A stretch of DNA of 64,000 nucleotides from Mesorhizobium sp. (lineage in GTDB: Bacteria; Pseudomonadota; Alphaproteobacteria; Rhizobiales; Rhizobiaceae), in the NCBI RefSeq assembly GCF_004963255.1, contig NZ_SUGA01000023.1, forward strand, positions 30,156 through 94,155. The letters are read 5' to 3'. The translations under genes were made by a program, and so were the position numbers. This document shows, one piece after another, positions 44,093 through 53,631 of this stretch. The number at the start of each line of letters is the position of its first letter. Positions within the stretch are counted from its first letter, which is position 1. The notes under the pieces were generated by a model that ran no database searches, had not been told where the DNA came from, and was given only the letters and a program-made list of their open reading frames with translations.

Positions 44093-45019
44093 TCATCGAC
44101 CGTTTCCGAGCCGCTCCACCGTCTGCGCCAGTTGCGTGGCGAAGGCGGAGGCCGCGTCCGACATCTCGCGCTCCGGCCGAGTGAGCAGCATCAGCCGGCG
44201 CGGCGGTATCTTGGCATCATGCAGCGGGACGAAGATCAGCGTCCCGTCGGCAACCTCCGCCTCGACGCCGATGCGCGTCTGCAGCACTGTGCCGAGATTG
44301 AGCTTGGCCAGCTCGATCATCAGTCCGATCGAATTGGTTCGAGACCGCCGTGTCAGATCGATGATCGAGCGGCTGATAGCCTCCTCCACCGAAAGCCCCA
44401 GCGCCAGGCTGCCGTCCGACAGGATCACGCGCTCGCCGGAAAGGTCGAACAGCTTCAGCTCTTTGCGGCCGGCGAAGCGGCTGTCCGGATGCGCGACCAC
44501 GCCGAGCGGCAGCGTGGCTGCCGCGATCTTGCGCACGCTGCGCGGCACCTGCACGTCGAAGGCGAGCGCAAGCTGGCAGTCGCCCTCCGCCACGGCATCG
44601 CACGCCTGCTGCGACCCTGCGACCCGCACGTCCACCGTGATCAGCGGGTGACGCTCCCAGAACGCCTTCAGCGCGGCCGGCATGAGGCCGCGCGCGACGC
44701 TCTCGACCACGGTCACGGAGACGCCGCCGCGGTTGAGGCCGCGCAGGTCGTTGATCTCCGACCAGGCTCGGCCAAGCTCGGAGGTGCTCACCTTGGCGTG
44801 GTAGAGCAGCAGCTCACCCGCGCTGGTCAGCTTCAGGCGTTGCCGCACCCGCTCGAACAACGGCGTGCCAATCTCGTCCTCCAGCGCCTTGATGAGGCGG
44901 CTTATGGAGGACGGCGCGACGTTGAGCACCTGCGCGGTCTGCCGCACCGAGCCCAGCCGCGCCACCAGCTGGAAATAGTGGATACGCGGTGAGACGAGGC
45001 CGAGTCGATAGGGATCCAC
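44093..45019 (-). CDS. LysR-family transcriptional regulator within purine island
   Basis: IHYFQLVARLGSVRQTAQVLNVAPSSISRLIKALEDEIGTPLFERVRQRLKLTSAGELL. Confidence 0.9.
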   Translation of the reverse strand: MDPYRLGLVSPRIHYFQLVARLGSVRQTAQVLNVAPSSISRLIKALEDEIGTPLFERVRQRLKLTSAGELLLYHAKVSTSELGRAWSEINDLRGLNRGGVSVTVVESVARGLMPAALKAFWERHPLITVDVRVAGSQQACDAVAEGDCQLALAFDVQVPRSVRKIAAATLPLGVVAHPDSRFAGRKELKLFDLSGERVILSDGSLALGLSVEEAISRSIIDLTRRSRTNSIGLMIELAKLNLGTVLQTRIGVEAEVADGTLIFVPLHDAKIPPRRLMLLTRPEREMSDAASAFATQLAQTVERLGNGR

Positions 45020-46822
45020 TCAGGCCGCCTCGAAGGCCGGCACGATTTCCATCTCCGGCACCAGCACGAGGCCTTTGTCGGTGATGCGTATCTCCGGGAT
45101 CACGGAGAGCGGGATGAGGTTGAAGCCCATATAGGGGATGGAGCAGCCGGCGGCTTCCCATTCGCGCTTCAGCACTTTCATCTCCTCCGCGACCTCGGTG
45201 ACGCGCTTGTCCGACAGAAGCCCGGCGATCGGCAGGTCGACCATCGCGGTCACCTTGCCGTCATGGACCACGCAGACGCCGCCCTGCTTCTCCTCGACCG
45301 CGCGCAGCGCGACTTGCATGTCGGCCTCGTTGACGCCCGCGACGATGATGTTGTGGCTGTCATGCCCGACCGAGGATGCGACCGCGCCGCGCTTCAGCGC
45401 GAAGTTGCTGAGCAGCCCGTGCGCGACATTGCCGGCGGACTTGCCATGCCGTTCCACCACGGTCACGAAGCAGAGCCCGTGCCGGTCGAAATGCGTCTGC
45501 CAGTCGTTCGCCGGCTCGAGCGCGATCCGCTCGTGGCCGAGCGTGATGCCCGGCAGCTCGGTCCGTATGGTGTGCGCCACGACCTTTTCGGTCGGAAGGT
45601 CCGGGGTGAGCTTGATCGCCTTCGGCAGCTTCACCGTGTGGTAGGCCGCCTCGGGATAGCGGTAACGCTGCGACAGCGCTTGGTCGAGGACCGGCGTGAT
45701 CCTGCGGTCCTCGACGACCAGTTCGCCGCCGTACCAGGTGTTCACCGGCTTGTAGGAATCGTCGAGCAGCACGAGGTCGGCGCGCCGACCGCCGCCCAAG
45801 CCCCCGATCTCGCCTTCCATGCCGAAGCGCGTGGCACCGTGCAGCGAGCCCATCGCCCAGGCCTGTTCCGGTTTCATGCCGGCTTTCATCGCCTCGCGCG
45901 TGACCCAGTCGAGGCCGAAGAGCAGCAAATCGTCGGCGTCGCGGTCGTCGGTGCAAACGGCGACGCGCTTGTGCGAGGCGCCGAGCTCGGTGATCGTCTT
46001 GATTGCCTGCGGCAGCGAGTGCCACGGCGTCGTCGGGGGGCCGCCGCGCAGGAAGAGCCAGATGCCGGCTTCCAACATGTCGTCGGCGATCTCGCGGTCG
46101 ATCGCCTCGTGCGTATCGGTCACGCCGGAGGCGGCATAGGCCGCCACGAATTCGCGGCCGTAAACGTGGCCGGAGACGGGGCGGCCGCGCTGGAGTGCCG
46201 CGGCGAGGATCGCATGGCTGCGCTCGTCGCCCATCGCCACCTGCACGAAATCCATCTTTTCGCCGAGCGCCACCGCTTCCGGCCATTTGTCGAACAGCGC
46301 GCCGATCTTTTCCGCCGTCAGGTCGCCGCCGGCCGTTTCGAGCCGCGGCGAGGTGGCCGGCACCGTGCTGGGCACCGTCAGGAAGATCGACAGCGGCGCC
46401 TGGCGGGCATCCTCCAGCATCGCCTCGACGCCGGCTACGTCCATCACGTTGCCGATCTCGTGGCTGTCGCAGAAGATGGTCGTGGTCCCGTTGAGCAGCG
46501 CGGCCTCGGCATAGGCGCAGGCCGTCACCATCGACGATTCGATGTGGATATGCGGATCGACCAGCCCCGGCGCGATGATGCCGCCCTTGGTCTGGTAGAC
46601 CCTGGCGGCGGTTCCCTTGTAGGTGCCGGCGGGCTTCACCGCGGCGATGCGCCCGCCCGAGATCCAGACTTCCCGGTCCGCCAGGATGCGCTCGGAATAG
46701 GTCGACAGCACGCGCGCCCCGGCAATGACCAGGTCGGGCTCCTGCCTGCCGAAGGCGACGTCGGCCAACCTCCGCGTCATGGTCGAGAGCGGCTGTACCG
46801 AGAAGCGGCTGAGATTGCTCAT
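45020..46822 (-). CDS. ade: Adenine deaminase (Ade-type)
   Basis: [64 protein letters not shown]. Confidence 0.93.
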   Translation of the reverse strand: MSNLSRFSVQPLSTMTRRLADVAFGRQEPDLVIAGARVLSTYSERILADREVWISGGRIAAVKPAGTYKGTAARVYQTKGGIIAPGLVDPHIHIESSMVTACAYAEAALLNGTTTIFCDSHEIGNVMDVAGVEAMLEDARQAPLSIFLTVPSTVPATSPRLETAGGDLTAEKIGALFDKWPEAVALGEKMDFVQVAMGDERSHAILAAALQRGRPVSGHVYGREFVAAYAASGVTDTHEAIDREIADDMLEAGIWLFLRGGPPTTPWHSLPQAIKTITELGASHKRVAVCTDDRDADDLLLFGLDWVTREAMKAGMKPEQAWAMGSLHGATRFGMEGEIGGLGGGRRADLVLLDDSYKPVNTWYGGELVVEDRRITPVLDQALSQRYRYPEAAYHTVKLPKAIKLTPDLPTEKVVAHTIRTELPGITLGHERIALEPANDWQTHFDRHGLCFVTVVERHGKSAGNVAHGLLSNFALKRGAVASSVGHDSHNIIVAGVNEADMQVALRAVEEKQGGVCVVHDGKVTAMVDLPIAGLLSDKRVTEVAEEMKVLKREWEAAGCSIPYMGFNLIPLSVIPEIRITDKGLVLVPEMEIVPAFEAA

Positions 46823-46856
46823 GACTTTTCTGCCTTCTGCCTGGGGCGTCTGCGCC

Positions 46857-47492
46857 TCAATAATAGTCCGGAATGCCCGGCATGGTCACGAAGCCGGGGA
46901 GCGAACGGACGCGCCGTCCCCAGCGCCGCAGCCCGGCATATTCATCGTGGTCTATCCCGAAATCGCGGCTGAGCGCGAAGGCCGGAAACAGCGCGATGTC
47001 GGCGATCGTGGGATGGCCGGCCGCGAACCAGTCGAGGCCCTCGTAGCCGCGCGCGATCATGTGGTCGTCCATGATGCGCAACAGCTTGCCCGCCGATGCC
47101 TGCAGCGCTTCGCCGTCGCCCGGCGTGTCGAACAGGGAGTTGCGGCGCGCCTCGCCCGCGACCGCCAGCGCTCCGGCCGAGAAGACGAGCCACTGCATGA
47201 CGCCGGCGAAGTCGGCGCCCTCCGCCGGCAGCCATTTGCCAGCGGCGTCATTGGCGCGGGCGAGATGCGCAAGGATCGCTTCGGCGCCGAACAGGGTCAG
47301 GTCGCCGTCCTTCAGAATCGGCAGTGTGCCGAGCGGGTTCATGGCCAGGAAGGGCGGCGTCGTCTGCTCGTTGCCGGGGAAGGCGTTGACCGCGATCGGC
47401 TCCCATTTGAGGCCGAGCATCGAAAGCGCGAGCCGCACCTTGTAGCAGTTCTCGTCGAGCTCGTAGTTGTAGAGGACGATGCCGGCCATCAC
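46857..47492 (-). CDS. Glutathione S-transferase-like protein (candidate NdmE-type scaffold)
   Basis: [76 protein letters not shown] thioredoxin-like N-domain; GST C-domain; sits between the Rieske protein and adenine deaminase. Confidence 0.85.
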   Translation of the reverse strand: MMAGIVLYNYELDENCYKVRLALSMLGLKWEPIAVNAFPGNEQTTPPFLAMNPLGTLPILKDGDLTLFGAEAILAHLARANDAAGKWLPAEGADFAGVMQWLVFSAGALAVAGEARRNSLFDTPGDGEALQASAGKLLRIMDDHMIARGYEGLDWFAAGHPTIADIALFPAFALSRDFGIDHDEYAGLRRWGRRVRSLPGFVTMPGIPDYY

Positions 47493-48199
47493 GCGGCCAC
47501 CGCTGCTGCCGGCTGCGTCTCGATGCGGTGGCGCAGTTCGGCCGTCCAGGCCAGGAAATGCGCCTGTCCCTTGCCGGCATAGCGTGCGGCAGGTCCGGCG
47601 ATGACGACATGCAATGCCGTGCGCTCTCCGGAAAGGCTATGCAGGCCGAGGAGAAGCCTATCGTTGCCAACCGTCAGCGCGTAGAGGCGGCCGTCGATCT
47701 GGCGGAGGACGGAGGCTGCAGCCTCGTCGCTGAAAGGGCGCGACGGTGTCGTCTCGATCGCCGCCAGCACCGCGTCAATGGCTGCGCCGAAAAAGACACT
47801 GCGCACCGATACGGTCTCGCCGGCCTCCTGCGGGGCAGGGGGCGCGGACTCGGTCGGCTCGGTGGCCACCCAGATCATGCCAGCCGCCTCGACCGTCTGG
47901 AAGACCGGCACCCTAATGCTCCCCGGCACGTCCAGCTCAGGATGAGCCGGGATGTAGCGGCACTGCCCGGCCGTGTCGTACTGCCAGCCGTGATAGAGGC
48001 AAGCGATGTGGTCGCCGCGCACGAAGCCGAAGCTGAGCTTCATGCCGCGATGCGGGCAGCGGTCTTCCCACACATGCGGTGCGCCGCTGTTGTCGCGCCA
48101 GACGACGAACTCCTTGCCGTCGATATGCGTGCCGGCCGAGCTCCCCGGCTCGATCGAGGCCGACAGTGCGACCGGATGCCAGACACCCGCGGTGGTCAT
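47489..48199 (-). CDS. Stand-alone Rieske [2Fe-2S] protein with unassigned C-terminal domain
   Basis: WEDRCPHRGMKLSFGFVRGDHIACLYHGWQYD = CxH-x16-CxxH; about 110-residue C-terminal region (from about SVRSVFFGAAIDAVLAAIETTPS) not recognised; no mononuclear-iron oxygenase domain. Confidence 0.85.
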   Translation of the reverse strand: MTTAGVWHPVALSASIEPGSSAGTHIDGKEFVVWRDNSGAPHVWEDRCPHRGMKLSFGFVRGDHIACLYHGWQYDTAGQCRYIPAHPELDVPGSIRVPVFQTVEAAGMIWVATEPTESAPPAPQEAGETVSVRSVFFGAAIDAVLAAIETTPSRPFSDEAAASVLRQIDGRLYALTVGNDRLLLGLHSLSGERTALHVVIAGPAARYAGKGQAHFLAWTAELRHRIETQPAAAVAA

Positions 48200-48474
48200 C
48201 GTTCTTGTTCCCCATTGGAAATGCTGTGGATTCTGGTGCGCTCATAGTCGAGCACGAGGCAGTCGAGCGGGCCGAGACTGCACGCCATCTCGAACGCGTC
48301 GACGAGGTCGGGCTGGCCCGAGACTTCAACGGTGAAGCGATCCGCGGCGACGCTCCTGATCGCCATCTTCAGGTCGAGCTTCTCCGCCCGCCGGTCGCAG
48401 AACTCGGCGAAGCTGGGCGGCACCAGCCGTCCGATGAAGGACAGCCGGGCGGTTTCGGTCGAGACCGCCTTCAC
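48196..48474 (-). CDS. Acylphosphatase-like fold protein, catalytic residues apparently lost
   Basis: RLSFIGRLVPPSFAEFCDRRAEKLDLKMAIRSVAADRFTVEVSGQPDLVDAFEMACSLGPLDCLVLDYER resembles the acylphosphatase pattern G.VQGVGFR...A..L.L.G.V.N...G.V.V...G; alternative longer start at 48546. Confidence 0.6.
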   Translation of the reverse strand: MKAVSTETARLSFIGRLVPPSFAEFCDRRAEKLDLKMAIRSVAADRFTVEVSGQPDLVDAFEMACSLGPLDCLVLDYERTRIHSISNGEQER

Positions 48475-48763
48475 TCCAGTCCTCGCTGCTTCATGGCACC
48501 ACGCACGCTGCCTACAATCCCAGCCATTTGCACAATTTTTAGGCAATGTTGCTTTCTGTCTAATTAGGCATCATTTTGGGGCTTGTGCAAGCCAAATTTC
48601 CCTGACATCTGTTGCGTAAGGGAGAATTGAAGGCACGGAAAACGACGAAAAAGTCGAACAACTTCGTGTTGAGTGGGTGTCCCGCAACGGCCTGAAAGAG
48701 CCGGAAGGGAAATGAGGCAGATGGCGCCGTCAGCGACATTGTGCCTCGCAATGGGGAAGGCTG
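48475..48763. promoter_or_regulatory. Divergent promoter/operator region of the purine island
   Basis: AT-rich gap between two divergent operons; TTGCACAA at 48528-48535 and its inverse TTGTGCAA at 48583-48590 (within ggcttgtgcaagcc dyad); TTAGGCA direct repeats at 48539-48545 and 48564-48570. Confidence 0.5.
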
Positions 48764-49795
48764 ATGTCTTTGGCGAGCTTCGTTCAGCAGCTGCCCAAGG
48801 TCGAGTTGCATCTGCACCTCGAGGGCGCCGTTTCCGCCTCTACCTTCGCCGATCTCGCCGCTTTGAATTCGGTCGCGCTGCCCAAGCCGACAGCCGAGCT
48901 GTACAGCTACGACAACCTGCCCGACTTCCTGAAAATCTACGACCTGGTCTGCGCCTCGATCAAAAGCGCCGCGGACTTCTCGAGGATCACCTTCGAGGCG
49001 CTGGAGCGCTGCGCGATCGCCGGCGCGCGCTACGTCGAGCTCTTCTTCAGCCCGCATGCGCATCTCGCCCACGGCGTTTCCTACTCCACCATGCTCGGCG
49101 GCGTCCTCGACGGGATGCGGCGCGCCAAGGAAAAATATGGCGTCGTCTGCAAGCTCATTCCAGCGCACAGCCGCGAACTCGGACCGGAACGCGGCGAGCA
49201 GTTCCTGGACATGGTGCTCGCCGAGCGGGTGCCCGATGTGATCGGCATCGGCCTTGACTACAACGAGGCGCCGTTTCCGCCGGCTCCCTACGCGAAGATG
49301 TACGAGCGCGCGCGCTCAGAGGGGCTGAACGTCACCGCCCATGCGGGCGAATCCGGCCCGGCCGAGAACGTTGCCGACAGCATCGAACTGCTCGGCGTGC
49401 GCCGCATCGACCACGGCTACCACGTGGTCGACGATTCCGTGCTGGTCGAGCGCTGCAAGGAAGCCGGCATCGTCTTCACCTGCTGCCCCAGCACGACGTT
49501 GGCAACCACGGTCTGGCGCGACCTTGCGGCTCCTGGCCACGCGATTCGGCGCATGATCGAGGCTGGCCTCAACGTCACCATCCATTCCGACGATCCGCCG
49601 ATGTTCGCCACCACGCTCGACCGCGAATACGCGCTGGTTATGGACAATTTCGCGCTCTCGCCGGAGGCGCTGAAGAAGATTGCGCTCGCCGGCCTCGAGG
49701 CCGCATGGCTCGACAACGAAACCAAGCAGGCATGGATGTCCGAATGGTCGGCGGAAATCGATGGCCTGCTGAAGACCGAACTCCTTCCAAACTGA
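48764..49795 (+). CDS. Adenosine/adenine deaminase family
   Basis: LPKVELHLHLEGAVSASTFADLA; VTAHAGESGPAENVADSIELLGVRRIDHGYHVVDD; CPSTTLATT; NVTIHSDDPPMFATTL. Confidence 0.92.
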   Translation: MSLASFVQQLPKVELHLHLEGAVSASTFADLAALNSVALPKPTAELYSYDNLPDFLKIYDLVCASIKSAADFSRITFEALERCAIAGARYVELFFSPHAHLAHGVSYSTMLGGVLDGMRRAKEKYGVVCKLIPAHSRELGPERGEQFLDMVLAERVPDVIGIGLDYNEAPFPPAPYAKMYERARSEGLNVTAHAGESGPAENVADSIELLGVRRIDHGYHVVDDSVLVERCKEAGIVFTCCPSTTLATTVWRDLAAPGHAIRRMIEAGLNVTIHSDDPPMFATTLDREYALVMDNFALSPEALKKIALAGLEAAWLDNETKQAWMSEWSAEIDGLLKTELLPN

Positions 49796-49823
49796 CCGCC
49801 GTGTATCGCGCAAAGGATAGAAC

Positions 49824-50948
49824 ATGATCAGTATCGAGAAGCTTTCCCGCCGTGGATTCCTCAACATGGGCGCCGCCGCCGGCGCCTCGCTCCTGCTACC
49901 CAGGACGGGCCTGATCGGCGCCGCGCGCGCCGCGGCGCCGCTGCCGGCCGTGGCCGAGGAAGATGCCGTAATCGGCTTCGGCCATGTCGGCCCGGTCACC
50001 GACGAAGGCTGGACCTGGGCTCATCACCAGGGCGTGCTGGCCGTGCAGAAGGCGTTCCCCAAGCTGAAGAAGGTGCTCGAGGTGGAGAATGTGCCGTACT
50101 CGGCGGATGCCACCCGTATCTACCGCCAATTCGTGAGCGAAGGCGCCAACCTCATCTTCGACACATCCAGCACTGGCGACTTCCTGCACGAGGTAGTGAA
50201 GCGGGCGCCCGACGTCGGCTTCATGGAGTGCGACGGCCGCACCACGATGGACAATCTCGGCTGGTACTATCTCAACCATTGGTACCCGACCTATGTGGTG
50301 GGTGTTGCCGCCGGCCATCTCAGCAAGTCCGGCAAGCTCGGCTATGTCGCCTCCTTCCCGGTTCCGTCGGTGTTCAGCGGAACCAACGCCTTCCTGATGG
50401 GCGCGCGTTCGGTTAATCCGAATGCCACGCTGCAGGCTGTCGTCATCAACTCCTGGTTCGACCCGCAGGCCGCCGCGCAGGCCGGCACCGCGCTCATCGA
50501 CAATGGCTGCGACTTCCTGTTCGGCATCATGGACGAGGCCGCCTATCTGCAGGTCGCCGAGAAGCGTGGCGTCTGGGCAGCGATGTGGAACACCGACATC
50601 CGCCGTTACGGTCCGAACGCCTACGTCTCCTCCATCATCATCGACTTCAAGGACTTCTACGTCGACCAGGTGAAGAAGCGCCTGGCCGGCGAGTGGACCT
50701 CGAGCGAGAACCTGTTTGCGATGGGCAAGGGCATCGACCGCGACGCATGGGGCGAGAAGGTTCCCGCCGATGTCGCCAAGGCGGCCGACGAGGTCCGGCA
50801 GAAGATCATCAACGGCTGGTCGCCCTTTACCGGCGAGATCAAGGACTCGACTGGCAAGGTCCGCGTCGAGGCCGGCAAGACCATGACCGACCTCGATCTC
50901 TACTACTGGGATTGGTCGATCGAGGGCGTCTCGGGCCTCAGCGCCTGA
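49824..50948 (+). CDS. BMP-family substrate-binding protein of nucleoside/purine ABC transporter, Tat-type signal
   Basis: MISIEKLSRRGFLNMGAAAGASLLLPRTG twin-Arg leader; IGFGHVGPVTDEGWTWAHHQGVLAVQKAF; immediately followed by ATPase and two permeases. Confidence 0.9.
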   Translation: MISIEKLSRRGFLNMGAAAGASLLLPRTGLIGAARAAAPLPAVAEEDAVIGFGHVGPVTDEGWTWAHHQGVLAVQKAFPKLKKVLEVENVPYSADATRIYRQFVSEGANLIFDTSSTGDFLHEVVKRAPDVGFMECDGRTTMDNLGWYYLNHWYPTYVVGVAAGHLSKSGKLGYVASFPVPSVFSGTNAFLMGARSVNPNATLQAVVINSWFDPQAAAQAGTALIDNGCDFLFGIMDEAAYLQVAEKRGVWAAMWNTDIRRYGPNAYVSSIIIDFKDFYVDQVKKRLAGEWTSSENLFAMGKGIDRDAWGEKVPADVAKAADEVRQKIINGWSPFTGEIKDSTGKVRVEAGKTMTDLDLYYWDWSIEGVSGLSA

Positions 50949-50985
50949 TGACCTGCCATAACGCAGCGCATTGCGGCAGGCCGGC

Positions 50986-52560
50986 ATGAACGCTACGCAG
51001 GACCGCTACATCGCGGCGCCGGGAACGGCGCCGCTGGTGCAGCTGAAGGGTATCGCCAAATATTTCCCGGGCGTCGTCGCCAACCAGGACGTCGATCTCG
51101 ACGTGCTTCCGGGAGAGATCCACGCGCTGCTTGGCGAGAATGGCGCCGGCAAGTCGACGCTGATGAACATCCTCACCGGCATCTACCAGCCCGATGCAGG
51201 CGAGATCACCATCGACGGCTACGCCAAGGAATTCGCCACGCCGCTCGACGCCATCGCGGCGGGCATCGGCATGGTGCACCAGCATTTCAAACTGGTGCAG
51301 GCCTTCACCGTGGCCGAGAACATCCACCTCGGCTGGAGCGAGACGCCCCGGCTTGCCTCCGCTCGTAAGCTGGAGGCGCGGACGAAGGCGCTGGCCGAAC
51401 GCTTCAACCTGCATGTGCGTGCGGACGCGCGCATCAACGAGCTTTCGACCGGCGAGCAACAGCGCGTCGAGATCCTGCGCGTGCTCGCCCGCGAGGCCCG
51501 CATCCTCATCCTCGACGAACCGACGGCAGTGCTGACTCCGGCCGAGGCGCGCGAGCTCTTCAAGGCGTTGCGCGAATTCACCTCGCGCGGCAACGCGGTC
51601 ATCTTCATCAGCCACAAGCTGGACGAGGTGCTGGAAATCTCCGACCGCATCACCATCCTGCGCGGCGGCCGCAGGATCGCGACGCACGACACATCCGAGT
51701 GCAACCCCCGGATGCTGGCGCGGCTCATGGTCGGTCGCGACATCGTGCTCGCCGACATGCGGCAGCGGCCGCCCGGCGCGGCGCCCCGGTCGGCGGAGCC
51801 GATCCTGAGGCTGGAAAGCGTCTCGGCGCTCGACGACGGCGGAAAAACCGCCCTCCACGACATCACCCTCGATATCCATGCGGGCGAGATCGTCGGCATC
51901 GCCGGCGTCGCCGGCAACGGGCAACGCGAGCTCAGCCATGTGCTCACCGGGCTGCGGCGCATCGCCTCGGGACGCATCGTCGTAGACGGCGCGCCGATCG
52001 GGGCGGGGGATGCTGCTGCGTTCAGCGAGCTCGGCATCGGCCACATCCCGGAGGACCGGCTGCGCAGCGGGCTGGCCCCGGCGATGAGCGTCGCCATCAA
52101 CGCCGTGATGCGCGAATACAAGAAGCCGCCCATCGGCTCCGGCGGGCTCTATCGCTCGGGCGCCGCGACCCTGCTTGCGCGCGAGATCGCCAAGGCCGCG
52201 GACGTCGCCGTGCCGGACTTCGCCATGCCGGTCCGCAACCTGTCGGGCGGCAACCAGCAGCGTCTGGTGGCGCGCCGCGAGATGCGCATCGCCCACAAGG
52301 TGCTGGTCGCCGCCTATCCCAGCCGCGGCCTCGACGTCGGCGCCATCAACACGATGCTGCGCTACATTGTCGAGCTGCGCGACGCAGGCGCCGGCATCGT
52401 GCTTATCTCGGAGGACCTGGAGGAACTCCTCAACCTCTCCGACCGCATCGCCGTGCTCTACGAGGGCCGGCTCATGGGCGCGCTCGAAAACGACAAGATC
52501 GACGTCGAGCAGATCGGGCTGCTGATGGGCGGACGCACCGTGCGGAAGGAGGCGGCGTGA
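50986..52560 (+). CDS. ABC transporter ATPase, tandem NBD (BMP/ribose type)
   Basis: LLGENGAGKSTLMNILTGIYQPDAGEI; LSTGEQQRVEILRVLAREARILILDEPTAVLTP; NLSGGNQQRLVARREM. Confidence 0.95.
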   Translation: MNATQDRYIAAPGTAPLVQLKGIAKYFPGVVANQDVDLDVLPGEIHALLGENGAGKSTLMNILTGIYQPDAGEITIDGYAKEFATPLDAIAAGIGMVHQHFKLVQAFTVAENIHLGWSETPRLASARKLEARTKALAERFNLHVRADARINELSTGEQQRVEILRVLAREARILILDEPTAVLTPAEARELFKALREFTSRGNAVIFISHKLDEVLEISDRITILRGGRRIATHDTSECNPRMLARLMVGRDIVLADMRQRPPGAAPRSAEPILRLESVSALDDGGKTALHDITLDIHAGEIVGIAGVAGNGQRELSHVLTGLRRIASGRIVVDGAPIGAGDAAAFSELGIGHIPEDRLRSGLAPAMSVAINAVMREYKKPPIGSGGLYRSGAATLLAREIAKAADVAVPDFAMPVRNLSGGNQQRLVARREMRIAHKVLVAAYPSRGLDVGAINTMLRYIVELRDAGAGIVLISEDLEELLNLSDRIAVLYEGRLMGALENDKIDVEQIGLLMGGRTVRKEAA

Positions 52561-53618
52561 TGTTGCAGGGCCTGCGCCTCCAGCGGCTGCCGTCTGTGCA
52601 GCCTGGCATCGCGCTCGCCATGCGCGCGCTGGCCATTGCCATCGTGGTGCTGGCCGCATCAATCGCGCTGCTGGTGGCAGGCGAAGACCCGATCGCGCTC
52701 GGCGCGCAGCTCGTCAGCGCCACCTTCAGCTCCACCTTCGGGATGGAGGATTTCGGGCTGCTCGTGATCCCGCTGATCCTCACCGGCCTGTCGGTGGCGG
52801 TCGGCCAGCAGATCGGTATCTGGAACATCGGCGCCGAAGGGCAGTTCCTCGTCGGCGCCTTCGCGGCCACCGCGGTCGGACTGTTCGTGCCCGGCCCTGC
52901 CTGGCTAATCCTGCCGCTGATCATTGCCGCTGGCGCGCTCGGCGGCGTCGTCTGGATACTGGTCCCCACACTGGCGCGCGCCTTCGTCGGCGTGAACGAG
53001 CTGATCACGACGCTGCTGCTCAACTTCGTGGCCGCGCTGCTCGTCTACTACGTCTCGACCGGCCCGTGGCGCGACCGCGTCGGCATGTCCAACTCCTCGA
53101 CGCCGCGGATCACGGTCGAGATGCCCGAATTCTGGGGGCTGATTCACTGGGGCCTGCCGATCGCCATCCTGATGGCGCTGGCCGCCGCCGCGATCCTCGC
53201 CTTCTCCCGCTGGGGATACGAGGTACGGCTGTCCGGCTCGAACCCTTCCGCCGCGGCCTATGCCGGCATCGCGGTGCGGCGCCACATCATCACCGTGATG
53301 TTGCTGTCGGGCCTGATCGCCGGCGTCGCCGGCGCCTTCGAGCTCGCCGGCACGGTGCACCGCCTGCAGGGCGGAATTTCCAACAACTTCGGCTATCTCG
53401 GCATCATGGTCGCGGTGCTCGCCCGCAACTCCTGCGTCGGCGTCATCTTCACCGGCATACTCATGGCCTTCATCCTCAACTCCGGCATCATCCTGCAGAC
53501 TCAGGGCATCACCACCTCCGCGGTGCTGGCGATGACCGGGGCGATCCTGTTCCTGACGGCGATCGGCGACGAGCTCGCGCATTACCGCATCCTCCGCGCC
53601 GGATCGACGAGAGCATAG
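52560..53618 (+). CDS. ABC transporter permease 1
   Basis: IGIWNIGAEGQFLVGAFAATAVGLF; GVNELITTLLLNFVAALLVYY; starts overlapping the ATPase stop (ATGA). Confidence 0.93.
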   Translation: MLQGLRLQRLPSVQPGIALAMRALAIAIVVLAASIALLVAGEDPIALGAQLVSATFSSTFGMEDFGLLVIPLILTGLSVAVGQQIGIWNIGAEGQFLVGAFAATAVGLFVPGPAWLILPLIIAAGALGGVVWILVPTLARAFVGVNELITTLLLNFVAALLVYYVSTGPWRDRVGMSNSSTPRITVEMPEFWGLIHWGLPIAILMALAAAAILAFSRWGYEVRLSGSNPSAAAYAGIAVRRHIITVMLLSGLIAGVAGAFELAGTVHRLQGGISNNFGYLGIMVAVLARNSCVGVIFTGILMAFILNSGIILQTQGITTSAVLAMTGAILFLTAIGDELAHYRILRAGSTRA

Positions 53619-53631
53619 AGCGAGACCGACA

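Noticed and set aside
48547-48763. Possible purine riboswitch upstream of the adenosine deaminase gene
   Set aside because: Could not find a convincing purine or xanthine riboswitch consensus by eye; would need Infernal/Rfam to settle
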